Source of the DNA: Rhodovulum sp. 12E13
GTDB taxonomy: Bacteria > Pseudomonadota > Alphaproteobacteria > Rhodobacterales > Rhodobacteraceae
Length of the DNA: 64,000 nucleotides
Reading direction: 5' to 3'
NCBI RefSeq assembly: GCF_003340565.1
Contig: NZ_QPLK01000002.1
Location: 186,001-250,000 of the forward strand
Shown: positions 18,742 to 27,271 of the stretch, piece after piece
Numbering within the stretch: the stretch's first letter is position 1
Layout: every line of letters starts with the position of its first letter
Translations under genes and position numbers: made by a program
The notes under the pieces: model-generated
Seen by the model: the letters and a program-made list of their open reading frames with translations, nothing else
What the model was told of the DNA's origin: nothing
Database searches by the model: none

Positions 18742-19197
18742 CCGGCAGCGGACAAGCGGCGTGCCTGCGGCGGCTACCTGCCCGCGACTGGCGCGCGCTG
18801 GGCCTCGTCGCCAAAAGGCGCGTTCGGCAACAACCGCTAATCGGGGGAAACCGGGGCCCTTGGCCGGCCAGATCGTCGGACGGCACGGGCGTGCGCCACC
18901 CGTGCCGAGGTCGCCGCGCGCGCCTTCGCCCCGGAGCGCCGCCTGGGCGCCTGGCAGCCCGTCGATGCCGGAGCCGCGAGCATCCGGGCGAAAACGCCCC
19001 TTTTGCTCCCGCGCGTCCGGCGCTTGCCGGGCGTCTCGGGCCGGCCGTATTCCCGGAGCGCGTCACGCCAGCACAAGCCATTGTGATCGGCGGGGTTGCG
19101 CGCGGGGTCGGAACGAACGAAACGGCGGCCCGCACGAGGCCGCCGTTCTGCTAGTGCCCGGAGCTGGGGAGAGCCGCGGCTTGCAGCCCTCCGGCGC
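18742..19197. other. 456-bp convergent intergenic region, no gene found
   Basis: No coding region with a plausible start and codon pattern is visible, and I see no tRNA-like cloverleaf. It contains a 9-bp perfect inverted repeat at 18881-18889/18899-18907 (CGGCACGGG/CCCGTGCCG, 9-base loop), which could end the M20 transcript, and the terminator-like hairpin at 19121-19147. Confidence 0.5.
19121..19147 (-). terminator. terminator-like hairpin downstream of ctpA
   Basis: A 10-bp perfect stem AACGGCGGCC/GGCCGCCGTT with a 7-base loop, about 50 bases after the ctpA stop. Read on the minus strand, the stem is followed by a T-rich stretch (TCGTTCGTTC), as expected for an intrinsic terminator of the minus-strand operon. 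Confidence 0.7.
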
Positions 19198-20562
19198 TCA
19201 CTGCCGGTTTTCGACGAACGCCGCGAGGGCCGCAGGGCCCAGCGCAGACAGGCCCTTGAGGATGTCGATGGCGTAAGCCAGCTGGTAGTCGTCCTGCCGC
19301 AGTTGCGCCGCCTCCTCGGCGGTGCGCCGCTCGTCCTCGATCTGGCGGCGTTCGTCCTCCGAAAGCGAGTCGTTGTCGAGACGGCCGCGAAGCCCCGCCT
19401 CGGAGCGGGAGGGAAGGTTCGACGCCTCGTCGTCCTCCGCGACCTCGGGGGTGCGGGGCGGCTGCTCGACCACAATGTCGGGCGACACCCCCAGCGCCTG
19501 GATCGAGCGGCCCGAGGGCGTGTAATAGCGCGCCGTGGTCAGTCGCATAGCCCCCTCCGAGCGCAGCGGCATCACCGTCTGGACAGAGCCCTTGCCGAAG
19601 GATTGCGTGCCGATGACCACCGCCCGGCGATGATCCTGCAGGGCGCCGGCCACGATCTCGGACGCCGAGGCCGAGCCGCCGTTGATCAGCACGACGATGG
19701 GCTTGCCCTCGGCGAGGTCGCCGGGGGTAGCATTGTAGCGGTCGCCGTCCTGCGGGTTGCGGCCGCGGGTCGAGACGATCTCGCCCTTGTCGAGGAAGGC
19801 GTCGGCCACCTTGATCGCCTGGGTCAGCAGGCCGCCCGGGTTGTTGCGCAGGTCGAGCACGATTCCGTTGACGCTCTCCATGCCGCCCTTTTCCTCGACG
19901 GCCTCGGCGAGCCCCTCCTCCAGATTGGGGTAGGTCTGGTCGTTGAAGGTGGTCACGCGCAGCACGACCGTGTCGCCCTGGGTGCGGGTGCGCACGGCAG
20001 TCAACTTGATCGTGTCGCGCACGATGGTCACGTCGAACGGGTTGTCGACACCCTCGCGCACCACGGTGATCACGATGTCCGATCCCACGGGGCCGCGCAT
20101 CAGCTCCACCGCCTCGTCGAGGGTGAGGCCCAGCACCGACTCGCCGTCGACATGCGTGATGAAGTCGCCCGCCTCGATGCCCGCCTCGTCGGCCGGCGTG
20201 TCGTCGATCGGCGAGACGACCTTGACGAAGCCTTCTTCCTGCGTGACCTCGATGCCGAGGCCGCCGAACTCGCCCCGGGTCTGCACGCGCATGTCGTCGG
20301 CATCCTGCGGGGAGAGGTAGCTCGAATGCGGGTCGAGCGACGTCAGCATTCCGTCGATGGCCGCCTCGATCAGCTCGGCCTCGTCGACCTCCTCGACATA
20401 CTGGGCGCGGATGCGCTCGAAGATGTCGCCGAACAGGTCGAGCTGCTCGTAGACGGAGGCGTTGCGGTCCGCCTCCTGGGCGATGAGGGGGCCGGCCACC
20501 TGCGTGGCGATCACCGCCCCCGCGAGGGTGCCGCCCAGGGCGGCCATGACGAATTTCTTCAT
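19198..20562 (-). CDS. ctpA: C-terminal processing peptidase, S41 family
   Basis: A 454-residue periplasmic serine protease. It has an N-terminal signal or anchor segment (residues 1-28), a PDZ domain (about residues 95-175; FGGLGIEVTQEEGFVKVV) and the S41 core. The catalytic Ser-Lys dyad is Ser299 in GGSASASEIVAG and Lys324 in SFGKGSVQT, with the 25-residue spacing seen in Tsp. LDLRNNPGGLL is also typical. GAGGAG precedes the ATG. It is 7 bp downstream of the EnvC-like gene, and this gpmI/envC/ctpA run is common in Proteobacteria and points to cell-wall remodelling. Confidence 0.95.
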   Translation of the reverse strand: MKKFVMAALGGTLAGAVIATQVAGPLIAQEADRNASVYEQLDLFGDIFERIRAQYVEEVDEAELIEAAIDGMLTSLDPHSSYLSPQDADDMRVQTRGEFGGLGIEVTQEEGFVKVVSPIDDTPADEAGIEAGDFITHVDGESVLGLTLDEAVELMRGPVGSDIVITVVREGVDNPFDVTIVRDTIKLTAVRTRTQGDTVVLRVTTFNDQTYPNLEEGLAEAVEEKGGMESVNGIVLDLRNNPGGLLTQAIKVADAFLDKGEIVSTRGRNPQDGDRYNATPGDLAEGKPIVVLINGGSASASEIVAGALQDHRRAVVIGTQSFGKGSVQTVMPLRSEGAMRLTTARYYTPSGRSIQALGVSPDIVVEQPPRTPEVAEDDEASNLPSRSEAGLRGRLDNDSLSEDERRQIEDERRTAEEAAQLRQDDYQLAYAIDILKGLSALGPAALAAFVENRQ

Positions 20563-20569
20563 TGGCTCC

Positions 20570-21727
20570 TCATTCCTGTCTGTCGATGGCGAACCATCCG
20601 GCCGGGTCGACCGGCGTCTCTCCGCGTCGCACTTCGATATAGAGCGTCTCGCTCCGTTCCACACCTGTCGAGTCGACCAGTCCGGCCGCGGGCGGGGCGG
20701 ACGCGCCGTCCATCAGCCCCAGCGGGTCGCCGGCGGCCACGATCTGCCCCGCGCGACCATAGAGCGTGCCGAGGCCGGAGAGCACGAGCAGAGTGTCGGC
20801 TTCCGGCTCCAGAATCATCACGTTTCCGTAGTCGAGCAGGGGCCCCGCGTAGCGCACGGTCGACGAGACGGGCGCGGTGACCAGTGCGGCGGGTCGCGTG
20901 GCCAGCGTCACGCCGGGGCGGGCGGTGCCGGAAGCGTCGGCCTCGCCGAACCGGCGCAGGACGACGCCGGCAGCGGGAAGGGGCAGCGCGCGGCCCGCAC
21001 GCGGCGGCCACCGGGGCGGCCCGGACCCGGGGGGGCGGGCTTCCGGCGAGGGTGGAGGGGCAGCCTTGGCCTCGAGCGTGCCGAGCCCGGCGACGAAGGC
21101 GGCCAGCGTGTCGGACGCGGCGACCAGGTCGCGCAGGCGCTCGGGGTCGGCATCGAAGCGACGCGGCAGCTCGATCCTCTCGGCGATGGCCTGCGACAGG
21201 TCGGTGCGCGCCTGTTGCACCGCGCGCAATGCCTCTTCCAGCGTTTCCTGGGCGCCGCGCTGCACGTCGCGCAGGGCCCGGATCTCTGCGAGGTCTCGGC
21301 GCAGGCGCTCGGCCTCCGCCTGCATCGCGGGTGTCACCTCGCCCAGCATCATTGCGGCGCGTGCCGTGCCGACCGGACCCGCGGGGTGCAGGAGCGTGAG
21401 CGCCGGCGGCGCCCGCTCGATGCCCGCGAGCGCTCCAAGCAGGCGCGACACCTCGCCCGAGCGCGCCTCGAGCGCCGCGCCGAGCCGGGCCTCGGCGGCG
21501 GCGGCCTGCCTCAGCCCCGCGCGCAGGGCGGCGAGCCCGTCCTCGTAGGCGCGCACCGTCGCGGTGAGGGCGGCGACGCGGTCGGCCCGTGTCTCGGCCG
21601 CCGAATGCGCATCGGCGGCCTGCGCCAGCCGTTCCATCGCGGCGCCGGCGAGCGCCGCGGGATCGTCGGCCGCGGCGGGGGCGCCCGAGAGCAGGGCGGC
21701 GATGAGGGCTGTCGCGGCGGCCTTCAT
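20570..21727 (-). CDS. EnvC-like murein hydrolase activator (coiled coil plus degenerate LytM/M23 domain)
   Basis: A 385-residue secreted protein. It has a signal peptide of about 22 residues, a long Ala/Leu/Arg/Glu-rich coiled coil (about residues 25-215), a Pro-rich linker and a C-terminal M23-like domain (PVSSTVRYAGPLLDYGNVMI). The zinc ligands of active LytM peptidases (HxxxD and HxH) are missing: the GNVMILEPEADTLLVLSGL strand replaces the usual HG..H pattern. This fits an EnvC-type activator of amidases, not a peptidase. The start overlaps the gpmI stop (ATGA). Confidence 0.85.
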   Translation of the reverse strand: MKAAATALIAALLSGAPAAADDPAALAGAAMERLAQAADAHSAAETRADRVAALTATVRAYEDGLAALRAGLRQAAAAEARLGAALEARSGEVSRLLGALAGIERAPPALTLLHPAGPVGTARAAMMLGEVTPAMQAEAERLRRDLAEIRALRDVQRGAQETLEEALRAVQQARTDLSQAIAERIELPRRFDADPERLRDLVAASDTLAAFVAGLGTLEAKAAPPPSPEARPPGSGPPRWPPRAGRALPLPAAGVVLRRFGEADASGTARPGVTLATRPAALVTAPVSSTVRYAGPLLDYGNVMILEPEADTLLVLSGLGTLYGRAGQIVAAGDPLGLMDGASAPPAAGLVDSTGVERSETLYIEVRRGETPVDPAGWFAIDRQE

Positions 21728-23241
21728 CGCGCGATCAGGCTTTCCCCGGTCATCTCCTGGGGTTGCGGCAGGCCCATGAGCTCGAGCAGCGTCGGCGCGA
21801 GGTCGGCGAGGCGGCCGTCGCGCAGCCGTGCCCCCTCGGGGCCGCCCACGAGGATCACCGGCACGAGGTTGGTCGTGTGGGCGGTGTGCGGCCCGCCGTC
21901 CTCGGCGATCATCGTCTCGCAATTGCCGTGGTCGGCGGTGACGACGGCCGCGCCGCCGGCCCGTTCCAGCGCCGCGAGCGCCCGCCCGAGGCCGGTGTCG
22001 ACGGCGTGGCAGGCGGCCTTGGCCGCCTCGAGATCGCCCGTGTGGCCGACCATGTCGGGGTTGGCGTAGTTGACCACGATCAGGTCGTAACCCGCCCCGA
22101 TCGCCCCCACGAGCGCATCGGTCACCTCGGCCGCCGACATCTCGGGGGCGAGGTCGTAGGTGGCGACCTTCGGCGAGGCCGGCATGAACCGGTCTTCGCC
22201 CGCCTCGGGCGTCTCCCGGCCGCCGTTGAGAAAGAAGGTGACGTGCGGATACTTCTCGGTCTCCGCGAGGCGGAACTGGCGCAGCCCGTGCTTCGCGACC
22301 CATTCGCCCAGCGTGTTGACGATCACCCGGTCGGGAAAGATCGCGGTGAGGTGGCGGTCGAGCTCTTCCGAGTATTGCGCCATCCCGGCCGCCGCGGCCC
22401 AGTCGGGCCGCGGCCCGGGGTCGAAGGCGTCGAAGCCGGGCACGACGAGCGCCGACAGGATCTCGCGCGCCCGGTCGGCGCGGAAATTGGCGAAGAGCAG
22501 GCCGTCGCCGTCCTTCGGGGCGACGTAGGCGGAGAGCTTCGTCGGTGTCACGAATTCGTCGGTCTCGCCGCGGGCATAGGCGGCTTCCACGGCGCCCTCG
22601 GCCGTCTCGGCCGCGTGCCCCTCGCCGCGCAGGACGAGGGCGGCGGCCCTTTCGACCCTGTCCCATCGCTTGTCGCGGTCCATCGCGTAGTAGCGGCCGA
22701 CGACCGAGGCGATGCGGGCGGGCTCGGGCAGCGCGGTGTCGAGTTCGGCAAGCTGCGTCGAGGCCGATTTCGGCGGCACGTCGCGCCCGTCGGTGACGGC
22801 GTGGATCAGCACCGGCACGCCCGCGTCGGTCAGGATGCGGGCGAGGGCGGCCACGTGGCGCTGATGGGCATGCACGCCGCCCGGCGAGCACAGGCCCATC
22901 AGGTGCGCGGTGCCGCCCGTCTCCTTCAGCCGCGCGACGAACTCGACGAGGGCGGGCTGGTCGGCGAGCGTGCCCTCCTCGATGGCAAGGTCGATCTGGC
23001 CGAGATCCATCGCCACCACGCGGCCCGCGCCGATATTGGTGTGGCCTACCTCGGAATTGCCCATCTGCCCCCTGGGCAGGCCCACATCGGGGCCGAACGT
23101 GGTCAGCGTGGCGTGCGGGCAGGTCGCCATCAGCCGATCCATCGTGGGGGTGTCGGCCAGAAGGGGCGCATTGCCCTCGGGCGAGGGGCCGATGCCCCAG
23201 CCATCTAGAATGCACAGGATCACGGGCTTCGGCGCGGCCAT
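21724..23241 (-). CDS. gpmI: 2,3-bisphosphoglycerate-independent phosphoglycerate mutase
   Basis: A 505-residue Mn-dependent iPGM interconverting 3- and 2-phosphoglycerate in glycolysis and gluconeogenesis. The N-terminal metal site LCILDGWGIG and the catalytic Ser63 in GQMGNSEVGHTNIGAGR are present, as are the late metal motifs NYANPDMVGHTGD and VTADHGNCE. GGAG lies about 8 bases before the ATG at 23241. It heads the minus-strand gpmI-envC-ctpA operon with overlapping or nearly touching genes. Confidence 0.96.
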   Translation of the reverse strand: MAAPKPVILCILDGWGIGPSPEGNAPLLADTPTMDRLMATCPHATLTTFGPDVGLPRGQMGNSEVGHTNIGAGRVVAMDLGQIDLAIEEGTLADQPALVEFVARLKETGGTAHLMGLCSPGGVHAHQRHVAALARILTDAGVPVLIHAVTDGRDVPPKSASTQLAELDTALPEPARIASVVGRYYAMDRDKRWDRVERAAALVLRGEGHAAETAEGAVEAAYARGETDEFVTPTKLSAYVAPKDGDGLLFANFRADRAREILSALVVPGFDAFDPGPRPDWAAAAGMAQYSEELDRHLTAIFPDRVIVNTLGEWVAKHGLRQFRLAETEKYPHVTFFLNGGRETPEAGEDRFMPASPKVATYDLAPEMSAAEVTDALVGAIGAGYDLIVVNYANPDMVGHTGDLEAAKAACHAVDTGLGRALAALERAGGAAVVTADHGNCETMIAEDGGPHTAHTTNLVPVILVGGPEGARLRDGRLADLAPTLLELMGLPQPQEMTGESLIAR

Positions 23242-23420
23242 GGCGGTCTCCTCTCCGGTGCCCCGGTTTCCGCCCGTTCTAGGGGGGCGCTGGCGCGGCC
23301 ACAACAGGGGCAAGCCCGTCGCAGCGCGCTCCGGCCACGACGGGAGACGGGCGGCGCCGGCGCAGGGCAGGGGGCTGGCGCGGGCCCCGCCCGCAGGGAC
23401 GGTGCGGGGCGCCGCCGCTC

Positions 23421-23451
23421 ATGCCGCGGCATCGAGACTTGCAAGCTCGAT
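23421..23451. repeat. two overlapping palindromes downstream of rlmH
   Basis: ATGCCGCGGCAT (23421-23432) is a perfect palindrome. It shares its last two bases with a second inverted repeat at 23431-23451 (ATCGAG, bulged A, CTTG/CAAG, CTCGAT). The style resembles the clusters at 638-730 and 50137-50187. It lies about 70 bases after the rlmH stop, in the 279-bp gap before gpmI, where nothing else is recognisable. Confidence 0.6.
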
Positions 23452-23520
23452 GGCGGGACGCCGGGCGCTTCCGGATCACGCGGCGGGGCGGACCTGCCCC
23501 TGCCGGACAGACCGGCGCGC

Positions 23521-23991
23521 TCACCCCCGGTGATAGGGTGCGCCGGCGAGGATCGAGGCGGCGCGGTAGAGCTGCTCGGCCACCATCACGCGGGCCAGCA
23601 GGTGGGGCCAGACCATCCGGCCAAGCGAAAGCGAGAGGTCGGCGCCGGCCACGAGCGCCGGGTCGAGCCCGTCGGCCCCGCCGATCAGGAACGCCGCGCC
23701 GCGGTGGCCGCCGTCGCGCCAGCCGGCGATCGTTTCGGCAAGGTCGGGTGAAGACAGCTGCCGGCCCCGCTCGTCGAGACAGACCAAGACCGCGCCGTCG
23801 GGGATCGCGCGGCGGAGCGCCTCGGCCTCGGCCTCCGGCCCCCCTCGGCCGCGCGGCTCGACCTCGGCGAGGCGCACCTCCGTCAGACCGACGGCGCGCC
23901 CGGTCTTCGCGGCCCGGGTGAGATAGTCGGCAACAAGCTCTCGCTCGGGCCCCGTGCGGGTGCGGCCCACGGCGACCAGGGTCAGGCGCAT
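23521..23991 (-). CDS. rlmH: 23S rRNA (pseudouridine1915-N3)-methyltransferase RlmH
   Basis: A 156-residue SPOUT-class methyltransferase of the normal family length. The SAM-binding knot motifs FLIGGADGLDP and LSLGRMVWPHLLARVMVAEQ are present, and the C-terminus ends in the near-invariant pattern APYHRG (usual PYHR/K). It modifies pseudouridine 1915 in helix 69 of 23S rRNA. It lies 48 bp downstream of rsfS, repeating the common rsfS-rlmH gene pair. Confidence 0.96.
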   Translation of the reverse strand: MRLTLVAVGRTRTGPERELVADYLTRAAKTGRAVGLTEVRLAEVEPRGRGGPEAEAEALRRAIPDGAVLVCLDERGRQLSSPDLAETIAGWRDGGHRGAAFLIGGADGLDPALVAGADLSLSLGRMVWPHLLARVMVAEQLYRAASILAGAPYHRG

Positions 23992-24039
23992 GGCGCGCTC
24001 AGGCGCAGGGCGACAGGCTGGCCGCGGTGCCCACGCCTG

Positions 24040-24414
24040 TCAGTCGGCGGATCCGGCCCGGCCCGGCTGGCCCTGTGGCAGCCACATCTTCTCGAGCTGG
24101 TAGAACTCGCGCACCTCGGGGCGGAACACGTGAACGATCACATCGCCCGCGTCGATCAGAACCCAGTCGCCGGAGTCCTGCCCCTCGACCTTGCAGAGCA
24201 CGCCGTGGTCGTGCTTGAGCCGGTCGGTGAGCTTTTCGGCGATCGATTGGACCTGACGCGACGACCGCCCCGAACAGATCACCATGTGGTCGGCGATCTC
24301 CGATTTTCCGGCGAGCGGTATCGTGAGGATATCCTCGGCCTTGTCGTCGTCGAGGGAAGCGAGGACCGCGTCGAGCAGCCGGTCGGCCGCCTGCGTTTCC
24401 TGGGTGCCTGTCAT
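24040..24414 (-). CDS. rsfS: ribosomal silencing factor RsfS
   Basis: A 124-residue RsfS/Iojap protein, which binds uL14 on the 50S subunit and blocks subunit joining under starvation. Typical segments are DDDKAEDILTIPLAGKSEIA, VICSGRSSRQVQSIAEKL and GQDSGDWVLIDAGDVIVHVF, ending with REFYQLEKMW. The length is normal with a short polar tail. It is the first gene of the rsfS-rlmH pair. Confidence 0.96.
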   Translation of the reverse strand: MTGTQETQAADRLLDAVLASLDDDKAEDILTIPLAGKSEIADHMVICSGRSSRQVQSIAEKLTDRLKHDHGVLCKVEGQDSGDWVLIDAGDVIVHVFRPEVREFYQLEKMWLPQGQPGRAGSAD

Positions 24415-24608
24415 GGCGGGGTAACCGCCGGGAGAGGCGTTGGTTGCCGCCGTTCGCGTGGCGACCTGCGCATAGGTGGACAGGATCGTCTCCCTTCGCT
24501 ATCGCGCCGCTCGGCCCCGGCGCTCGGGCTGTGAGTAAGATAGCATCGAGGCCGTGACATAACAATGACTCGCGGATTAACCGGTGGCGGAGCAGGGCGC
24601 CGCGCCAG

Positions 24609-24746
24609 TCAGAGCGCGACGGCCGCCGCCGTCCGCTCTGGCAGGAACTGGCCCGAGGCGACGGTGTTTTCGTCGGCGGCGGCGATGGCCGCGACGAGCA
24701 TCGCGGCAATGAGCAGGATGTGGAGGACGGGATAGGCCCGGCGCAT
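24609..24746 (-). CDS. possible small membrane or secreted peptide (45 aa)
   Basis: The frame encodes a short basic start (MRRAYP), one hydrophobic helix (VLHILLIAAMLVAAIAAAD) and a polar tail. AAAGG stands 8 bases upstream of the ATG at 24746; another in-frame ATG is at 24761. I do not recognise the protein. The helix pattern and ribosome site make it plausible, but a peptide this short in GC-rich DNA can arise by chance. It lies between rsfS and the divergent leuC. Confidence 0.35.
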   Translation of the reverse strand: MRRAYPVLHILLIAAMLVAAIAAADENTVASGQFLPERTAAAVAL

Positions 24747-25045
24747 GGGGCGACCTTTCATCAGAGGTCTCGGCCAACACGCGGGGCAGCAGGGCGGTTC
24801 CCCAATGCGCCGGGACAATCCGGGATCCGGCCCATCTGTCGCACCTTGCCCGGCCGCCCGCCCTGCGCTAACCCCCGCGGCATGATCCGGACTCGTGTTC
24901 TCGACCTTGCCGACCATGCGCGCCTGCCGTGGCGCTTCCACGGCGCGCTCCGCGGGGCGCCGCCGGCGGGGTGAGCGCCACCCCCCCCGTCGACACACGC
25001 CCCCGTCGACTACGCCCCCGCGACCGATCTGCCGGAGACCCGAGA

Positions 25046-26452
25046 ATGACCGCCCCCAAGACGCTCTACGACAAGATCTGGGATGCCCATGTCGTCCACG
25101 AGGCCGACGACGGCACCAGCCTGCTCTACATCGACCGCCACCTCGTCCACGAGGTCACGAGCCCGCAGGCCTTCGAGGGGCTGCGCATGGCGGGGCGCGG
25201 CGTGCGCGCGCCCGACAAGACGGTCGCCGTGCCCGACCACAACGTGCCGACCGATCCCGACCGGCTGTCGGGCATCAAGGACGAGCAGAGCCGCATCCAG
25301 GTCGAGGCGCTGCGCCAGAACGCGAAGGACTTCGGCATCGAGATGTACGATGTCGACGACGTTCGGCAGGGGATCGTGCACATCATCGGCCCCGAGCAGG
25401 GCTGGACCCAGCCGGGCATGACCATCGTCTGCGGCGACAGTCATACCGCGACGCACGGCGCCTTCGGCGCGCTCGCCCATGGCATCGGCACGTCCGAGGT
25501 GGAGCACGTGCTGGCCACGCAGACGCTGGTGCAGTCGAAGTCGAAGAACATGAAGGTGGAGGTGACGGGCAGCCTGCCGCCCGGCGTGACGGCGAAGGAC
25601 ATCGTGCTGTCGATCATCGGCGAGACGGGCACCGCCGGCGGCACCGGCCACGTCATCGAGTATTGCGGCGAAGCGATCCGCGAGCTTTCGATGGAGGGCC
25701 GGATGACCGTGTGCAACATGGCCATCGAGGGTGGCGCGCGGGCGGGCCTGATCGCGCCCGACGACAAGACCTACGCCTACGTCAAGGGCCGGCCCCACGC
25801 GCCCAAGGGCGCCCAGTGGGAAGCGGCGCTGGCGTGGTGGGAGACGCTCAAGACCGACGAGGGCGCCCATTTCGACAAGGTGCTGACGCTCGAGGCGGCC
25901 AAGATCGACCCGGTCGTGACCTGGGGCACCTCTCCCGAGGACGTGCTGCCGATCAGCGGGGTGGTGCCGCATCCCGACAGCTTCGAGGGCGGCAAGCGCG
26001 AGGCCGCGCGGCGGTCGCTCGAATACATGGGGCTCGAGCCGGGCACGAAGCTGTCCGACATCGCCATCGACACCGTGTTCATCGGCTCGTGCACGAACGG
26101 CCGCATCGAGGACCTGCGCGAGGTCGCCCGGATCATGGAGGGCAAGCGCGTCAAGGAGGGCTTGCGCGCGATGATCGTGCCGGGCTCGGGCCTCGTGCGC
26201 GCCCAGGCCGAAGAGGAGGGCATCGCGCAGAAGCTGCAGGAAGCCGGCTTCGAGTGGCGCATGGCGGGGTGCTCGATGTGCCTTGGCATGAATCCCGATC
26301 AGCTGAAGCCCGGCGAGCGCTGTGCCTCGACCTCGAACCGGAACTTCGAGGGCCGGCAGGGCCGCGGCGGCCGCACCCACCTGATGAGCCCGGCCATGGC
26401 GGCGGCCGCCGCGATCACCGGCCGCCTGACCGACGTGCGCGAGGTGGTCTGA
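25046..26452 (+). CDS. leuC: 3-isopropylmalate dehydratase large subunit
   Basis: A 468-residue aconitase-family subunit for leucine synthesis. The [4Fe-4S] ligands are Cys in FIGSCTNGR and the pair in GCSMCLGMN. Other signatures are [21 protein letters not shown] and [20 protein letters not shown]. The ATG follows GGAG by about 9 bases. It needs LeuD to be active, but neither leuD nor leuB lies in this window; the next genes are HdeD-like. A GC-rich hairpin follows 28 bp after the stop. Confidence 0.97.
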   Translation: MTAPKTLYDKIWDAHVVHEADDGTSLLYIDRHLVHEVTSPQAFEGLRMAGRGVRAPDKTVAVPDHNVPTDPDRLSGIKDEQSRIQVEALRQNAKDFGIEMYDVDDVRQGIVHIIGPEQGWTQPGMTIVCGDSHTATHGAFGALAHGIGTSEVEHVLATQTLVQSKSKNMKVEVTGSLPPGVTAKDIVLSIIGETGTAGGTGHVIEYCGEAIRELSMEGRMTVCNMAIEGGARAGLIAPDDKTYAYVKGRPHAPKGAQWEAALAWWETLKTDEGAHFDKVLTLEAAKIDPVVTWGTSPEDVLPISGVVPHPDSFEGGKREAARRSLEYMGLEPGTKLSDIAIDTVFIGSCTNGRIEDLREVARIMEGKRVKEGLRAMIVPGSGLVRAQAEEEGIAQKLQEAGFEWRMAGCSMCLGMNPDQLKPGERCASTSNRNFEGRQGRGGRTHLMSPAMAAAAAITGRLTDVREVV

Positions 26453-26480
26453 TCGCGCCCCCCGCCCCCGGAGGACACGA

Positions 26481-26506
26481 GCGCGCGGCGCGGTCGCGCC
26501 GCGCGC
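26481..26506 (+). terminator. strong GC hairpin downstream of leuC
   Basis: A perfect 12-bp inverted repeat GCGCGCGGCGCG/CGCGCCGCGCGC separated by two bases, starting 28 bp after the leuC stop. No T-run follows, so it is a candidate terminator or RNA-stabilising hairpin only. Confidence 0.55.
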
Positions 26507-26641
26507 AGCGCGAGGCCGGATCACCGAGGGCAGATGCCCCGGCGACGATGCAGCCCACGTGGCGCCCGCGGCTTACACAGCTTCACGAAGTCGTGTAGGG
26601 TGCAGCCGGAAACGCCGCTCACTGCTTGAAGGACCGGTCGC

Positions 26642-27196
26642 ATGTCGGACTGGCTCAAATGGGTCGTGCTCGGCCTCATCTCCATCGCCTTCGGCGTCTT
26701 CGCCCTCAACCACGCCGTCCTCACCTCGGTCTCGGTGACCATCGTCGTGGGCGCACTGCTGCTGGTCACCGGCGCCGTGCAGACCTATGCCGGTGTCACC
26801 GACATCGGGTGGGGCAACAAGATCCTTTCGATCCTGCTCGGCCTCGTGCTGCTGCTGCTTGGCGTGTCGTTCCTCGCCGACCCGCTGGCCGGCACGATCT
26901 CGCTCGCGGTGCTGGTCACCATCTTCATCGCCGCCGGGGGCGTGTTGCGGCTGTTGTTCGCGCTGCGGCTGCGCGGCACGCCATTCTTCTGGATGATGCT
27001 CGCCTCGGGCGTGCTCTCGCTCGGGCTCGCCGCCTTCATCCTGCTGAACCCCGAGGTGACAGTCGCGTTGCTCGGCATCCTCCTCGGCGTCGAACTGCTG
27101 TTCAACGGTGCCGGGTTGATCGCGCTCGGCCTGTTCCGGCGCAGCTACCTGAAAGGGCAGCGTGCCGGCCGCGAGGCTGACGGCGAACCGGCCTGA
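26642..27196 (+). CDS. HdeD-family (DUF308) membrane protein, first of tandem pair
   Basis: A 184-residue protein with six hydrophobic segments in the DUF308/HdeD pattern. HdeD of E. coli is an acid-resistance membrane protein of unclear mechanism. The repeated units (LGLISIAFGVFALNHAVLTS and LLLLGVSFLADPLAGTISLA) show internal duplication of a helix-hairpin. It is closely similar to the next gene, so this is a recent-looking tandem duplication. Confidence 0.85.
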   Translation: MSDWLKWVVLGLISIAFGVFALNHAVLTSVSVTIVVGALLLVTGAVQTYAGVTDIGWGNKILSILLGLVLLLLGVSFLADPLAGTISLAVLVTIFIAAGGVLRLLFALRLRGTPFFWMMLASGVLSLGLAAFILLNPEVTVALLGILLGVELLFNGAGLIALGLFRRSYLKGQRAGREADGEPA

Positions 27197-27209
27197 GCCC
27201 ACTGGACCT

Positions 27210-27232
27210 GCGGCGCGGAACAACCGCGCCGC
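27210..27232 (+). other. hairpin between the two HdeD-like genes
   Basis: A 9-bp perfect stem GCGGCGCGG/CCGCGCCGC with loop AACAA. It begins 13 bp after the first hdeD-like stop and 39 bp before the second start. It could be a terminator of the first gene or a processing site in a shared message. Confidence 0.5.
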
Positions 27233-27271
27233 TCGCCACGCTTGGTCTCCGAACCTGAACGGAGAAACGCC

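Noticed and set aside
18761-19276. A 171-codon frame in the gap between the M20 gene and ctpA
   Set aside because: Its composition is Arg/Pro/Ala-rich with no family pattern, and it runs into the ctpA gene on the opposite strand and across its terminator.
24882-24974. A 30-codon frame upstream of leuC as a leucine attenuation leader peptide
   Set aside because: It has only scattered Leu codons, not a run, and I see no clear pair of alternative hairpins with a T-run before leuC.
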